Position numbers and translations under genes: made by a program
Assembly: GCA_036390995.1 (NCBI GenBank)
Contig: DASWAT010000176.1
Location: 1-49,504 of the forward strand
DNA length: 49,504 nucleotides
DNA from: DASQQQ01 sp036390995
GTDB taxonomy: Bacteria > Actinomycetota > UBA4738 > HRBIN12
Direction of reading: 5' to 3'
Notes under the pieces: generated by a model
What the model saw: only the letters and a program-made list of their open reading frames with translations
What the model was told of the DNA's origin: nothing
The model's database searches: none
In this document: piece after piece, positions 30,749-39,657 of the stretch
Numbering within the stretch: position 1 is the first letter of the stretch
How the letters are laid out: the number at the start of each line of letters is the position of its first letter

Positions 30749-33616
30749 GTGGGCACCGACAAGCTCGTGATCCACGGGGCCCGTGAGCACAACCTGAAGA
30801 ACGTCACCCTCGAGCTTCCCCGTGACGAGCTCATCGTGTTCACGGGCCTGTCCGGCTCCGGCAAGAGCTCGCTCGCCTTCGACACGATCTACGCCGAGGG
30901 TCAGCGGCGCTACGTGGAGTCCCTGTCCGCGTACGCCCGGCAGTTCCTCGGCCAGATGGAGAAGCCCGACGTCGACTTCATCGAGGGGCTCTCGCCGGCG
31001 ATCTCGATCGACCAGAAGTCCACGTCGAAGAACCCCCGGTCCACCGTGGGGACCATCACCGAGATCTACGACTACCTGCGGGTCCTCTATGCGCGGATCG
31101 GCCATCCGCACTGCCCGAAGTGCGGCCGGCCCATCGGCCGCCAGACCCCCGAGCAGATCGTCGACCAGGTGATGCAGCTGCCGGAAGGCACGCGGTTCCA
31201 GGTGCTCGCGCCGGTGATCCGGGGACGCAAGGGCGAGTACGAGAAGCTTCTCCAGGACCTGGCGAAGAAGGGGTTCGTCCGGGCCCGGATCGACGGCGAG
31301 GTCCACGAGCTCTCCGAGTCGATTCGCCTGCCTCGGCACTACAAACACACGATCGAGGTCGTGGTGGACCGGCTGGTGGCCAAGCCGGACATCCGCCGCC
31401 GGGTGGCCGATTCCATCGAGACGGCCCTGCAGCTCACCGAGGGCATCGCCGCCGTGGCCGTACAGACGCACGAGGGCGCCGAGGACGTCCAGACCTTCTC
31501 GCAGAAGCTGGCCTGCACGTACGATGGGCTGTCCTTCGACGAGCTCCAGCCCCGCAACTTCTCGTTCAACTCGCCGTACGGCGCCTGCCCCACGTGCGAC
31601 GGCCTGGGCACGCGGTTGGAGGTCGACCCCGAGCTGGTCGTCCCGGACCCGGACCTGTCCATCGACCAGGGTGCCATCGCCCCCTGGTCGGGGACGCGCC
31701 TCGAGTACTGGGACCGGGTCCTGGCGGCGACGGCCGAGGCTCACGGATTCTCCACGAAGACCCCGTGGAAGAAGCTGCCGAAGAAGGCCCGCGACGTCCT
31801 GCTGTACGGCTCGGACGAGGAGATCTACGTGCGCTACAAGAACAGGTACGGGCGCACGCGGTCGTACTGGACCACGTACGAGGGCGTGCTCCCGGTCGTC
31901 GAGCGCCGGCACCTCGAGACCGATTCGGACAGCCAGCGGGAGAAGCTCGAGCAGTTCATGCGCGAGATCCCGTGCCGGGCCTGCGGGGGAGCCAGGCTCA
32001 AGCCCGAGACCCTTGCGGTGACCGTCGGAGACCTGAACATCGCGCAGCTCACGGGGCGCTCGATCCGCGACACGCTCGGCTTCACCCAGACGGTCGAGCT
32101 CTCCGAGCGCGAGCAGATGATCGCCGAACGCCTGTTGAAGGAGATCCGATCGCGGCTCGGGTTCCTCGTGGACGTGGGGCTCGACTACCTCACGCTGAAC
32201 CGGGCCTCGGCCACGCTGGCAGGCGGGGAGGCCCAGCGGATCCGGCTGGCCACGCAGATCGGCTCGGGCCTCGTGGGGGTCCTGTACATCCTCGACGAGC
32301 CGTCCATCGGCTTGCACCAGCGCGACAACCGCCGGCTCATCGACACGCTGCTGCGGCTCCGCGACCTGGGCAACACGCTGATCGTGGTCGAGCACGACGA
32401 GGCCACCATCCAGGCGGCGGACCACATCGTGGACATCGGGCCGGCCGCCGGCAACGAGGGAGGCGAGATCGTCTACTCGGGCGACCTGAAGGGGCTGCTC
32501 GAGTGCGAGGGCTCCATGACCGGCGCGTTCCTCTCGGGCCGGCGGGTCATCCCCACGCCGCAGGTCCGCCGAGCCCCGGGTGGCCGATGGCTGAAGGTGG
32601 TCGGCGCCCGCGAGCACAACCTGAAGGACGTCACCCTCGATCTCCCGCTGGGCCTGCTGGTGTGCGTGACCGGCGTGTCGGGCTCGGGCAAGTCCACGCT
32701 CGTCCAAGAGGTGCTGCTCAGGGCCCTGATGCAGAAGATCTACCGGTCCCGGCAGCTTCCCGGGAAGCACCGCCGGCTCGTCGGGTGGGAGCGGATCGAC
32801 AAGGTCATCGACATCGACCAGTCGCCCATCGGCCGCACGCCTCGGTCGAATCCGGCCACCTACACCGGCGTCTTCGACCACATCCGGGGCCTGTTCAGCC
32901 AGGTGCCCGAGGCCCGGATCCGAGGGTACAAGCAGGGCCGGTTCTCGTTCAACGTGCGGGGCGGCCGGTGCGAGAACTGCGCCGGCGACGGCCAGATCAA
33001 GATCGAGATGCACTTCCTGCCCGACGTCTACGTGACCTGCGAGGTGTGCAAGGGCCACCGGTACAACCGGGAGACGCTCGAGGTGCGGTACAAGAATCGG
33101 TCCATCGCCGACGTCCTGGAGATGAGCGTGGACGAAGCGCTCGAGTTCTTCCAGAACATCCCGGTGATCAAGCGGCACCTTCAGACCCTGTCCGACGTCG
33201 GGCTGGGGTACGTGAAGCTCGGCCAGCCGGCGCCCACGCTCTCCGGTGGGGAGGCCCAGCGGATCAAGCTGTCCGGCGAGCTCCAGAAGCGCGCCACCGG
33301 CAATACGCTGTACGTGCTGGACGAGCCCACCACCGGCCTGCACTTCGAGGACGTCCGCAAGCTGCTGAACGTGCTCCAGCGGCTCGTCTCGCAGGGGAAC
33401 ACGGTCCTGGTGATCGAGCACAACCTCGACGTGGTGAAGACCGCCGACTGGATCGTCGACCTCGGACCCGAGGGCGGAGACGCGGGCGGCCGCATCGTGG
33501 CCGCCGGGCCTCCCGAGGACGTGGCGGCCGATCCCGGGTCGTACACGGGCCAGTTCCTCGCCGAGGTCCTGGGAACGCTGCCGCTGGAGCCGGATCGCGT
33601 TCCACAGGATGCATAG
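30749..33616 (+). CDS. uvrA: Excinuclease ABC subunit A
   Basis: Damage-recognition ATPase of nucleotide excision repair, 955 aa, normal length. Two ABC modules are present: Walker A GLSGSGKSS near residue 32 and GVSGSGKST near residue 646. Zinc-binding cysteines occur in ACPTCDG and CRACGG, and in the second finger CENCAG...CEVCKG. Signature motifs are TLAGGEAQR in the first module (Ala where Ser is usual) and TLSGGEAQR in the second. Walker B motifs are YILDEPSIGLHQRD and YVLDEPTTGLHFED. GTG 30749 matches the family start (TDKLVIHGAREHNLKNV) and lies 6 nt after a -10. Confidence 0.97.
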   Translation: MGTDKLVIHGAREHNLKNVTLELPRDELIVFTGLSGSGKSSLAFDTIYAEGQRRYVESLSAYARQFLGQMEKPDVDFIEGLSPAISIDQKSTSKNPRSTVGTITEIYDYLRVLYARIGHPHCPKCGRPIGRQTPEQIVDQVMQLPEGTRFQVLAPVIRGRKGEYEKLLQDLAKKGFVRARIDGEVHELSESIRLPRHYKHTIEVVVDRLVAKPDIRRRVADSIETALQLTEGIAAVAVQTHEGAEDVQTFSQKLACTYDGLSFDELQPRNFSFNSPYGACPTCDGLGTRLEVDPELVVPDPDLSIDQGAIAPWSGTRLEYWDRVLAATAEAHGFSTKTPWKKLPKKARDVLLYGSDEEIYVRYKNRYGRTRSYWTTYEGVLPVVERRHLETDSDSQREKLEQFMREIPCRACGGARLKPETLAVTVGDLNIAQLTGRSIRDTLGFTQTVELSEREQMIAERLLKEIRSRLGFLVDVGLDYLTLNRASATLAGGEAQRIRLATQIGSGLVGVLYILDEPSIGLHQRDNRRLIDTLLRLRDLGNTLIVVEHDEATIQAADHIVDIGPAAGNEGGEIVYSGDLKGLLECEGSMTGAFLSGRRVIPTPQVRRAPGGRWLKVVGAREHNLKDVTLDLPLGLLVCVTGVSGSGKSTLVQEVLLRALMQKIYRSRQLPGKHRRLVGWERIDKVIDIDQSPIGRTPRSNPATYTGVFDHIRGLFSQVPEARIRGYKQGRFSFNVRGGRCENCAGDGQIKIEMHFLPDVYVTCEVCKGHRYNRETLEVRYKNRSIADVLEMSVDEALEFFQNIPVIKRHLQTLSDVGLGYVKLGQPAPTLSGGEAQRIKLSGELQKRATGNTLYVLDEPTTGLHFEDVRKLLNVLQRLVSQGNTVLVIEHNLDVVKTADWIVDLGPEGGDAGGRIVAAGPPEDVAADPGSYTGQFLAEVLGTLPLEPDRVPQDA

Positions 33617-33677
33617 GCGCGCGCCCGGATCCTCCGTCGTGTCGCAAGAGCGTCCGCCGACCCCGTGCCTTCCTTGC

Positions 33678-33683
33678 TAGCAT
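33678..33683 (+). promoter_or_regulatory. Putative -10 of the propeller-cupredoxin lipoprotein gene
   Basis: TAGCAT (33678-33683) ends 11 nt before ATG 33695. The earlier in-frame GTG at 33665 would lie upstream of it. Confidence 0.4.
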
Positions 33684-33694
33684 TGCGCCCGCTC

Positions 33695-35668
33695 ATGTCC
33701 AGGAGGCTGCTGTCGGTCGCGCTCGTGTTAGGACTGTTCGCCGCCGCTTGCTCCAAGCCGCCACAGACTGAGGTCGCATTCGGATCGGGCAAGGCGTTCG
33801 TCCCGCAGGTGGCCGACTTCCAGGACAACGTGGGCCTGTACCCGTCGGTGGCCACCGACCAGCAGGGCACGCCGTACGTCGTGTACTTCGGGTTCCCCCA
33901 GCAGCTCGCCGAAGGCGAGATCGCCGTGCCGAGGCCCATCGGCGCCCCGTCCGTTCCCAGCGTGGACCTGGTGAGCGTGAAGGAGGGGATCTGGACCAGG
34001 GGCGCCGTCGCCATGGAGGCGTCCATCCCGAACGTGAGCGTTGCGTTCGGCCCGGCCGAGGTGCCCCAGGTGAAGAACCTCACCCCGGCCAACGCGAACG
34101 GGACGTCCATCGCGGTCGACGACTCGGGTGGCCTCCATGTCGCGTGGACGGACGGGCACGGGGTCTGGTATGCGAACGACATGGGTGGCTCGTCGTTCAT
34201 GGCCTCGCAGGTCGAGAAGTTGAAGCCGCCGCTCATGCAAGCCGGTCCGGTGGGCGCACCCTCCGTCGCCGTGGTGAGCGGGACGCCCTGGGTGGCCTAC
34301 ATGATGACGTCGGCGAAGGGCCGCGAGCTGAGGGTGGCTCGCCAAGAGGGCGGGAGCTGGAAGACCGACGTGTTGGAGACGCTGCCGCTCCAGGCGGGGG
34401 GACCGCAGCCGTCCCGGACCGTCGTTGGTGCGGGCCCGAACGGCCCGGTGGTCGTCTACGCCGACGGGACCAACGTCCGCGCGGCGGCGCTCGGAGCGGG
34501 CGAGGAGGGGGGCTGGGGCTTCTCGACGGTCGAGAGCGGCGCCGGCGGGGTCGGACTGTCGATCGCCTCCGCCACCGACGGCCTCCACGTCGCCTACTAC
34601 GCCGACGGCGAGGTCCACACCGCCGTCTCGAAGGACGGGGTGACCTGGCAAGCCGCGACGGTGTCGAGCGTCGGAACCGGCCAGAACGAGGCCGGGCGCT
34701 CCACGGGCATCGCGGTGGACCAGAGCGGCGCCGTGTACGTCACCTGGTACGACCCCGGGACCGACTCCGTCCAGCTGGCCTCGGCCACGGGATCGGAGTT
34801 CGCCCCGCTGCCGACGGGGGACACCAACGGCGGGGAGCTCCCCTCGCTGGCCGTGGCTCCGGACGGCTCGAACGTGTACGTGGCCTGGTACGACCGGCAG
34901 ACGCAGGACCTCGAGCTCGGCACGTACGGCGACGTCGGCGGTCTCGAGCTCGCCATGCAGAGCCCCACGCCCACCACCACCTCCTCGCCCACTGCGGCAC
35001 CCCCGGGTGGGGGTCAATGCACCCAGGCCCAGAACGGCAAGCTCACGGTGACCGCCGAGGGCATCGCCTTCGACACGAGCTGCATCGAGATCCCCGCGGG
35101 GCAGCCGGTCACGATCACCTTCGACAACAAGGACGCCGGCGTCCAGCACAACATCGCGGTCTTCCCCAGCTCCACCGAGCTCACGAACCCGATGTTCCGG
35201 GGCGATCTGCTCACGGGGCCCGCCACGACCGACTACAAGGTCGGGCCGTTCGATGCCGGGACGTACTACTTCCACTGCGACGTGCACCCCACGATGAATG
35301 GGACCCTCACGGTCGTCTCGGGTACCGGCGGGGGGAGCGGTGGTGGCTCGCAGGGCGGCGGTGGTGGTGGCGGCGCGACCGAGTACACCTCGATGGTCAC
35401 CGCCCAGGGGATCGCCTTCGACAGCTCGACGATCACCTTGCCCGCCAACAAGGCCTCCACGCTGACGTTCGACAACAAGGATGCCGGCGTCCAGCACAAC
35501 ATCGCGATCTTCCCCAGCGAGAGCGACCTCACGAACCCGCTCTTCCGGGGCGATCTCATCACCGGCCCGGACTCGATCGACTACAACATCCCGGCACTCA
35601 AGCCAGGCACGTACTACTTCCACTGCGACGTGCACCCCACGATGAATGGGCAAGTGGTCGTGAAGTAG
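33695..35668 (+). CDS. Lipoprotein with seven propeller-like repeats and two cupredoxin domains
   Basis: Exported protein of 657 aa. Signal peptide MSRRLLSVALVLGLFAAAC ends in a lipobox. About residues 40-430 hold seven similar repeats with the pattern PSVA-D-G-xx-YVAWYD, for example TSIAVDDSGGLHVAW, TGIAVDQSGAVYVTWYD and PSLAVAPDGSNVYVAWYD, suggesting a seven-bladed beta-propeller. After a Thr/Pro linker come two ~95-residue cupredoxin domains joined by a poly-Gly linker. Each has type-1 copper ligands: His in GVQHNIA, then Cys, His and Met in HCDVHPTMNG. Domain 1 also has two extra Cys that domain 2 lacks. No exact known architecture is recognised. Copper redox or electron transfer at the cell surface is plausible. 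It lies between uvrA and uvrC. Confidence 0.85.
   Translation: MSRRLLSVALVLGLFAAACSKPPQTEVAFGSGKAFVPQVADFQDNVGLYPSVATDQQGTPYVVYFGFPQQLAEGEIAVPRPIGAPSVPSVDLVSVKEGIWTRGAVAMEASIPNVSVAFGPAEVPQVKNLTPANANGTSIAVDDSGGLHVAWTDGHGVWYANDMGGSSFMASQVEKLKPPLMQAGPVGAPSVAVVSGTPWVAYMMTSAKGRELRVARQEGGSWKTDVLETLPLQAGGPQPSRTVVGAGPNGPVVVYADGTNVRAAALGAGEEGGWGFSTVESGAGGVGLSIASATDGLHVAYYADGEVHTAVSKDGVTWQAATVSSVGTGQNEAGRSTGIAVDQSGAVYVTWYDPGTDSVQLASATGSEFAPLPTGDTNGGELPSLAVAPDGSNVYVAWYDRQTQDLELGTYGDVGGLELAMQSPTPTTTSSPTAAPPGGGQCTQAQNGKLTVTAEGIAFDTSCIEIPAGQPVTITFDNKDAGVQHNIAVFPSSTELTNPMFRGDLLTGPATTDYKVGPFDAGTYYFHCDVHPTMNGTLTVVSGTGGGSGGGSQGGGGGGGATEYTSMVTAQGIAFDSSTITLPANKASTLTFDNKDAGVQHNIAIFPSESDLTNPLFRGDLITGPDSIDYNIPALKPGTYYFHCDVHPTMNGQVVVK
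35261..35302 (+). repeat. 42-nt exact direct repeat, copy 1
   Basis: This segment encodes the copper-ligand loop of cupredoxin domain 1 and is identical to 35609-35650. The 348-bp offset is in frame (116 codons). Confidence 0.9.
35609..35650 (+). repeat. 42-nt exact direct repeat, copy 2
   Basis: This is the second copy of the 35261-35302 sequence, in cupredoxin domain 2. The surrounding domains are diverged, so the ligand loop is kept by selection or gene conversion. Confidence 0.9.
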
Positions 35669-35713
35669 TCGTGGAATCGGGCGAGCGTTCCCGATCCCCG
35701 CAGGTCACGGCGC

Positions 35714-35719
35714 TAGGAT
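35714..35719 (+). promoter_or_regulatory. -10 element of uvrC, leaderless start
   Basis: TAGGAT (35714-35719) ends 7 nt before GTG 35727. The in-frame ATG at 35718 overlaps the hexamer itself, so it cannot be the start of a transcript made from this promoter. Confidence 0.55.
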
Positions 35720-35726
35720 GGGGCGC

Positions 35727-37604
35727 GTGAGCGTCCTTCGTCCTCAGACCTCGACGATCCCGGATACGCCGGGCGCCTACCTGTTCCGCGACGGCGACGG
35801 CCGAGTGGTCTACGTGGGGAAGGCCCGCTCGCTCCGCAAGCGCCTCACCACGTATTGGGGCAAACCGCTCCACCCCCGGACCGAGGCCATGATGGCCGCG
35901 GCGCGTTCGGTGGAGTGGATCGTTGCGTCGACCGAGGTCGACGCGCTCATGCTCGAGTACAACTTGATCCAGGAGCACCGGCCTCGCTTCAACATCCGCT
36001 ATCGGGACGACAAGTCCTATCCGTACCTCGCGCTCACGGTGGGGGAGCGGTGGCCCCGGGCCCAGGTCCTTCGCGGAGCGAAGCGGAAGAACGTCCGGTA
36101 CTTCGGCCCGTACGGCCACGCCTACGCCATCCGCGAGACCCTGGACGCCCTGACCCGGGTGTTCCCCGTGCGGACGTGCTCGAACAGCTTCTTCGACCAG
36201 CGAGCGCGGGCTCGCCGGCCGTGCTTGTACTACGACATCGGGCGGTGTGGCGGCCCCTGCGTGCCCGAGCTGACCGGCGTGACCGATGGGTCCTACCGGG
36301 AGCACGTGGAGGCCCTGGCCGACTTCCTCTCGGGCAACGAGCGGCCGGTCCTGCAGCGGCTCGAGGCGGAGATGCGCGGGGCGGCGGAGCGCCGGGAGTA
36401 CGAGCTGGCGGCGAAGTTCCGCGACCAGCTCGTGGCGGCCCGGCGAGCGCTCGAGACCCAGGAGATGGTCCTGACGCAGCCCGAGAACCTCGACGTGATC
36501 GGCCTGGCCGAGGACGATCTCGAGGCGGCCTTCCAGGCGTTCTTCGTGCGGCGCGGACGGGTCATGGGGCGGAAGGGCTGGGTGGTGGACCGAGTGGAGG
36601 AGCTCGATCGACCGCAGTTGATCGCCTCGTTCATCCGCCAGCTGTACATGGAACGCGAGGAGGTCCCCCCCAGGGTCCTCGTACCGGAACGCCCGGCGGA
36701 CGAGGAGGTCCTCGCCGAGTGGCTGGCCGCCAGGCGCGACGGGCGGGTGTTCCTGGCCGTGCCCGAACGTGGCGCCAAGCGCAAGCTCATGGAGGTCGTC
36801 GCGCAGAACGCCCGCGAGCACTTCCAGCGGCACAAGCTCCGCCGGGCGTCCGACTTCGGAGCGCGCTCCCGGGCGCTGTCGGAGCTTGCCTCCGTGCTCG
36901 AGCTGGCCCAAGCGCCGCTCCGGATCGAGTGCTACGACATCTCGAACCTCGGGCCGAGCGACAAGGTCGGTTCGATGGTGGTGTTCGAGGACGGCCTGCC
37001 GAAGCGATCCGACTACCGCCGGTTCGAGATCAAGGGAGTGCCCGGACAGGACGATTTCGCAAGCATGGAGGAGATGCTGCGCCGGCGGTTCGCCCGGCTG
37101 CGGTCCGAGCTGGACGGGGACGCCACGAAGCCCCGTCGGTTCGCCTACCCGCCCGCCCTCCTCGTGGTGGACGGCGGCCGGGGGCAGCTGTCGGTGGCCA
37201 CCCGGGTCCTGGCCGACATGGACCTGCACATCCCGGCGATCGGGCTGGCCAAGCGGCTGGAGGAGGTCTACTTCCCGGACCGGCCCGACCCGTTGCTGAT
37301 CTCCCGCGGCTCCGAGGCGTTGTTCGTTCTCCAGCACGTCCGCGACGAGGCCCACCGGTTCGCGGTTGCCTACCACCGCTCGAAGCGCTCGAAGCGACAG
37401 ATGGCATCGCCCCTCGATCAGGTCGCGGGGATCGGACCGTCCCGGAAGAAGGCGCTGATCCGCCGGTTCGGGTCGCTGGCACGCCTGTCCCGGGCATCCG
37501 TCGAGGAGATCGCGGCCACCCCCGGCGTCGGGCCCGAGCTCGCGAGGGCTGTCCATGAGCGACTCCACGGGCTCTCGCCCTCCGAACGCAGGGAGAGCGC
37601 CTGA
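35727..37604 (+). CDS. uvrC: Excinuclease ABC subunit C
   Basis: Dual-incision nuclease of nucleotide excision repair, 625 aa. The N-terminal GIY-YIG domain (GAYLFRDGDGRVVYVGKARSLRKRL) makes the 3' cut. A Cys-bearing segment (RPCLYYDIGRCGGPC) and a UVR domain (AAERREYELAAKFRDQL) for UvrB binding follow. The RNase H-like domain that makes the 5' cut includes IECYDISNLGPSDKVGSMVVFEDG and LLVVDGGRGQL. Two C-terminal helix-hairpin-helix motifs (VAGIGPSRKKALIRRFG, ATPGVGPELARAVHERL) bind DNA. GTG 35727 is preferred over ATG 35718 for promoter reasons. The stop overlaps the rapZ start by one base. Confidence 0.96.
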   Translation: MSVLRPQTSTIPDTPGAYLFRDGDGRVVYVGKARSLRKRLTTYWGKPLHPRTEAMMAAARSVEWIVASTEVDALMLEYNLIQEHRPRFNIRYRDDKSYPYLALTVGERWPRAQVLRGAKRKNVRYFGPYGHAYAIRETLDALTRVFPVRTCSNSFFDQRARARRPCLYYDIGRCGGPCVPELTGVTDGSYREHVEALADFLSGNERPVLQRLEAEMRGAAERREYELAAKFRDQLVAARRALETQEMVLTQPENLDVIGLAEDDLEAAFQAFFVRRGRVMGRKGWVVDRVEELDRPQLIASFIRQLYMEREEVPPRVLVPERPADEEVLAEWLAARRDGRVFLAVPERGAKRKLMEVVAQNAREHFQRHKLRRASDFGARSRALSELASVLELAQAPLRIECYDISNLGPSDKVGSMVVFEDGLPKRSDYRRFEIKGVPGQDDFASMEEMLRRRFARLRSELDGDATKPRRFAYPPALLVVDGGRGQLSVATRVLADMDLHIPAIGLAKRLEEVYFPDRPDPLLISRGSEALFVLQHVRDEAHRFAVAYHRSKRSKRQMASPLDQVAGIGPSRKKALIRRFGSLARLSRASVEEIAATPGVGPELARAVHERLHGLSPSERRESA

Positions 37605-38530
37605 TGTCGCAGCCGGCGAAGAGAGATGCCGAGGCGCGCCGGGAGAAGGTATCGCCGATCCGCGCCACGACGCCGGGACCTGGGTTCACCATCATCACCG
37701 GGCTGTCGGGGGCCGGCCGATCCGAATCCGCGAAGTGCCTGGAGGACCTGGGCTACTTCGTCGTGGACAACCTTCCGCCGGCGCTCCTGCCGAAGATGGC
37801 CGAGCTGGCCTCCAAGCCCGGAGCCCCCGGACGGGTGGCGATCGTAGCCGACGTCCGTGGCGGCGTGTTCTTCGGGGAGCTGTCGAAGGCCCTCGAGGAC
37901 CTGAAGCAGCTCAACATCCCGTACCGGATCCTCTACCTCGAGGCCTCCGACGAGGACCTCGTGAACCGCTACGCCGCCACGCGCCACCGGCACCCGTTGG
38001 CCCCCGCCGACCGGGTCATCGAGGGCATCCGCAAGGAGCGCCTGATGATGGAAAGCCTCCGCGGGGACGCCGACCTCATCCTCGACACCTCGGGATTGAC
38101 GCCGCACGAGCTCCGGGACCGGCTCCGCGACGCCTTCTCGGATGCCCCGCCGGAGGAGGGCCTCCAGGTCTCGCTGATATCGTTCGGCTACAAGTTCGGG
38201 GCACCGCGCGACGCCGACCTCGTGCTCGATGTCCGGTTCCTCCCGAACCCCCACTGGATCGACGAGCTCCGCCCGCTCCCGGGCACCGACGACCGGGTCC
38301 GGACCTACGTGAGGGGCCAGCAGACGTACCGGGAGTTCATGCGCCGCCTTCGCGCGCTGCTCGGGTTCATGATCCCCGGGTACGTGGCCGAGGGGAAGTC
38401 CTACCTCACCGTGGCAGTAGGGTGCACCGGTGGCCGGCACCGTTCGGTCGTCGTGGCCGAGGAGCTCGCGGGTTTCTTCCGCGACAAGGGCCTCCCGGCC
38501 ACCCTCGAGCACCGCGACCTCGACCGCTAG
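37604..38530 (+). CDS. rapZ: RNase adapter protein RapZ / YvcJ family
   Basis: Nucleotide-binding regulatory protein, 308 aa. It has a P-loop (GLSGAGRSESAK), the family-typical LEDLGYFVVDNLPPALLPKMAEL, and a conserved C-terminal domain (SFGYKFGAPRDADLVLDVRFLPNPHW; VAVGCTGGRHRSVVVAEEL). In E. coli RapZ tunes amino-sugar synthesis through small RNAs. In Gram-positives the equivalent YvcJ binds and hydrolyses nucleotides. It begins at ATG 37604, overlapping the uvrC stop. Normally yvcK and whiA follow in Actinomycetota. Here gap follows after only 117 bp. Confidence 0.95.
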   Translation: MSQPAKRDAEARREKVSPIRATTPGPGFTIITGLSGAGRSESAKCLEDLGYFVVDNLPPALLPKMAELASKPGAPGRVAIVADVRGGVFFGELSKALEDLKQLNIPYRILYLEASDEDLVNRYAATRHRHPLAPADRVIEGIRKERLMMESLRGDADLILDTSGLTPHELRDRLRDAFSDAPPEEGLQVSLISFGYKFGAPRDADLVLDVRFLPNPHWIDELRPLPGTDDRVRTYVRGQQTYREFMRRLRALLGFMIPGYVAEGKSYLTVAVGCTGGRHRSVVVAEELAGFFRDKGLPATLEHRDLDR

Positions 38531-38613
38531 CTCCGCCCAACCGGCGCCGGAGGGCCGCCCGGCCTGCACCCGAGGGACCGAACGCCCAGGATCGGCCCTG
38601 CCACCAGATTGAC

Positions 38614-38619
38614 TAGGAT
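38614..38619 (+). promoter_or_regulatory. -10 element of the gap-pgk-tpiA operon
   Basis: TAGGAT (38614-38619) would give a leader of about 22 nt that contains the ribosome site GGGAGGA before ATG 38648. This is a leadered gene, in contrast to the uvr genes. Confidence 0.5.
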
Positions 38620-38647
38620 GGACGAAACCCTCTCCGGGAGGACGATC

Positions 38648-39655
38648 ATGGGCGTGAAGATCGGCATCAACGGGTTCGGGAGGATCGGCCGCAACTTCCT
38701 CCGGGCAGCGAAGAAGCAGGGGCGGGACTTCGACCTCGTCGCGGTGAACGACATCACCGACTCGAAGACCCTGGCGCATCTGCTGCGGTACGACTCGGTC
38801 CTCGGCATCTTCGACGCCGATGTCCGGGCGTCCGCCAACGGGATCACCGTGGACGGCGACGAGATCCAGGTACTGGCTGAACGCGACCCCGCCGCCCTGC
38901 CGTGGAAGGATCTGGGCGTCCGGATCGTGGTCGAGTCCACGGGCCTGTTCACGAAGCGCGAGGACGCCGACAAGCACATCGCCGCCGGGGCCGAGAAGGT
39001 CATCATCAGCGCGCCGGCCAAGGGTGAGGACATCACGGTCGTCCTGGGCGTGAACGACGACGGCTACGACCCGCAGGCGCACAACGTCATCTCGAACGCC
39101 TCCTGCACGACGAACTGCGTGGCCCCGATGGCCAAGGTCCTCGACGACGCGTTCGGCATCGAGCAGGCCTTCATGACCACGATCCACGCCTACACGAACG
39201 ACCAGCGGATCCTCGATCTGCCGCACGAGGACCTCCGGCGGGCCCGGGCGGCGGCCGTGAACATCATCCCTACCAGCACCGGCGCCGCGAAAGCCACCGG
39301 GCTGGTGTTGCCTCACCTCAAGGGGAAGATGGACGGCATCGCCATGCGGGTGCCGGTGCCGGACGGCTCGGTGACTGATCTCGTGGCCACGCTGAGGGAC
39401 GAGGCCTCGGCCGACCAGGTCAACGAGGCGTTCAAGGCAGCCTCGGAGAGCGGGCCCTTGGCCGGGAAGCTCGTGTACACGGAGGACCCCATCGTGTCCA
39501 GCGACATCGTCGGCAGCCAGGCATCGTGCACGTTCGACTCGCTGTCGACCATGGCCATGGGCAACGTGGCGAAGATCGTGGGCTGGTACGACAACGAGTG
39601 GGGCTACTCGAGCCGGCTGGTCGATCTCGTCGCCTTGGTCGCGAGCAAGCTCTGA
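38648..39655 (+). CDS. gap: Glyceraldehyde-3-phosphate dehydrogenase
   Basis: Glycolytic enzyme converting glyceraldehyde-3-phosphate, phosphate and NAD+ to 1,3-bisphosphoglycerate, 335 aa. The Rossmann start is VKIGINGFGRIGRNFLRA, the catalytic Cys lies in SNASCTTNC, and the conserved WYDNEWGYSSRLVDL segment is present. ATG 38648 has GGGAGGAC upstream. An in-frame TTG/ATG further up overlaps the promoter hexamer. pgk starts two bases after the stop, so gap-pgk-tpiA form one operon. Confidence 0.97.
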   Translation: MGVKIGINGFGRIGRNFLRAAKKQGRDFDLVAVNDITDSKTLAHLLRYDSVLGIFDADVRASANGITVDGDEIQVLAERDPAALPWKDLGVRIVVESTGLFTKREDADKHIAAGAEKVIISAPAKGEDITVVLGVNDDGYDPQAHNVISNASCTTNCVAPMAKVLDDAFGIEQAFMTTIHAYTNDQRILDLPHEDLRRARAAAVNIIPTSTGAAKATGLVLPHLKGKMDGIAMRVPVPDGSVTDLVATLRDEASADQVNEAFKAASESGPLAGKLVYTEDPIVSSDIVGSQASCTFDSLSTMAMGNVAKIVGWYDNEWGYSSRLVDLVALVASKL

Positions 39656-39657
39656 CC

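Noticed and set aside
30611..33421. A 936-codon open frame opposite uvrA
   Set aside because: It is antisense to an unambiguous uvrA and shows Arg/Leu/Asp/His-rich composition typical of shadow frames.
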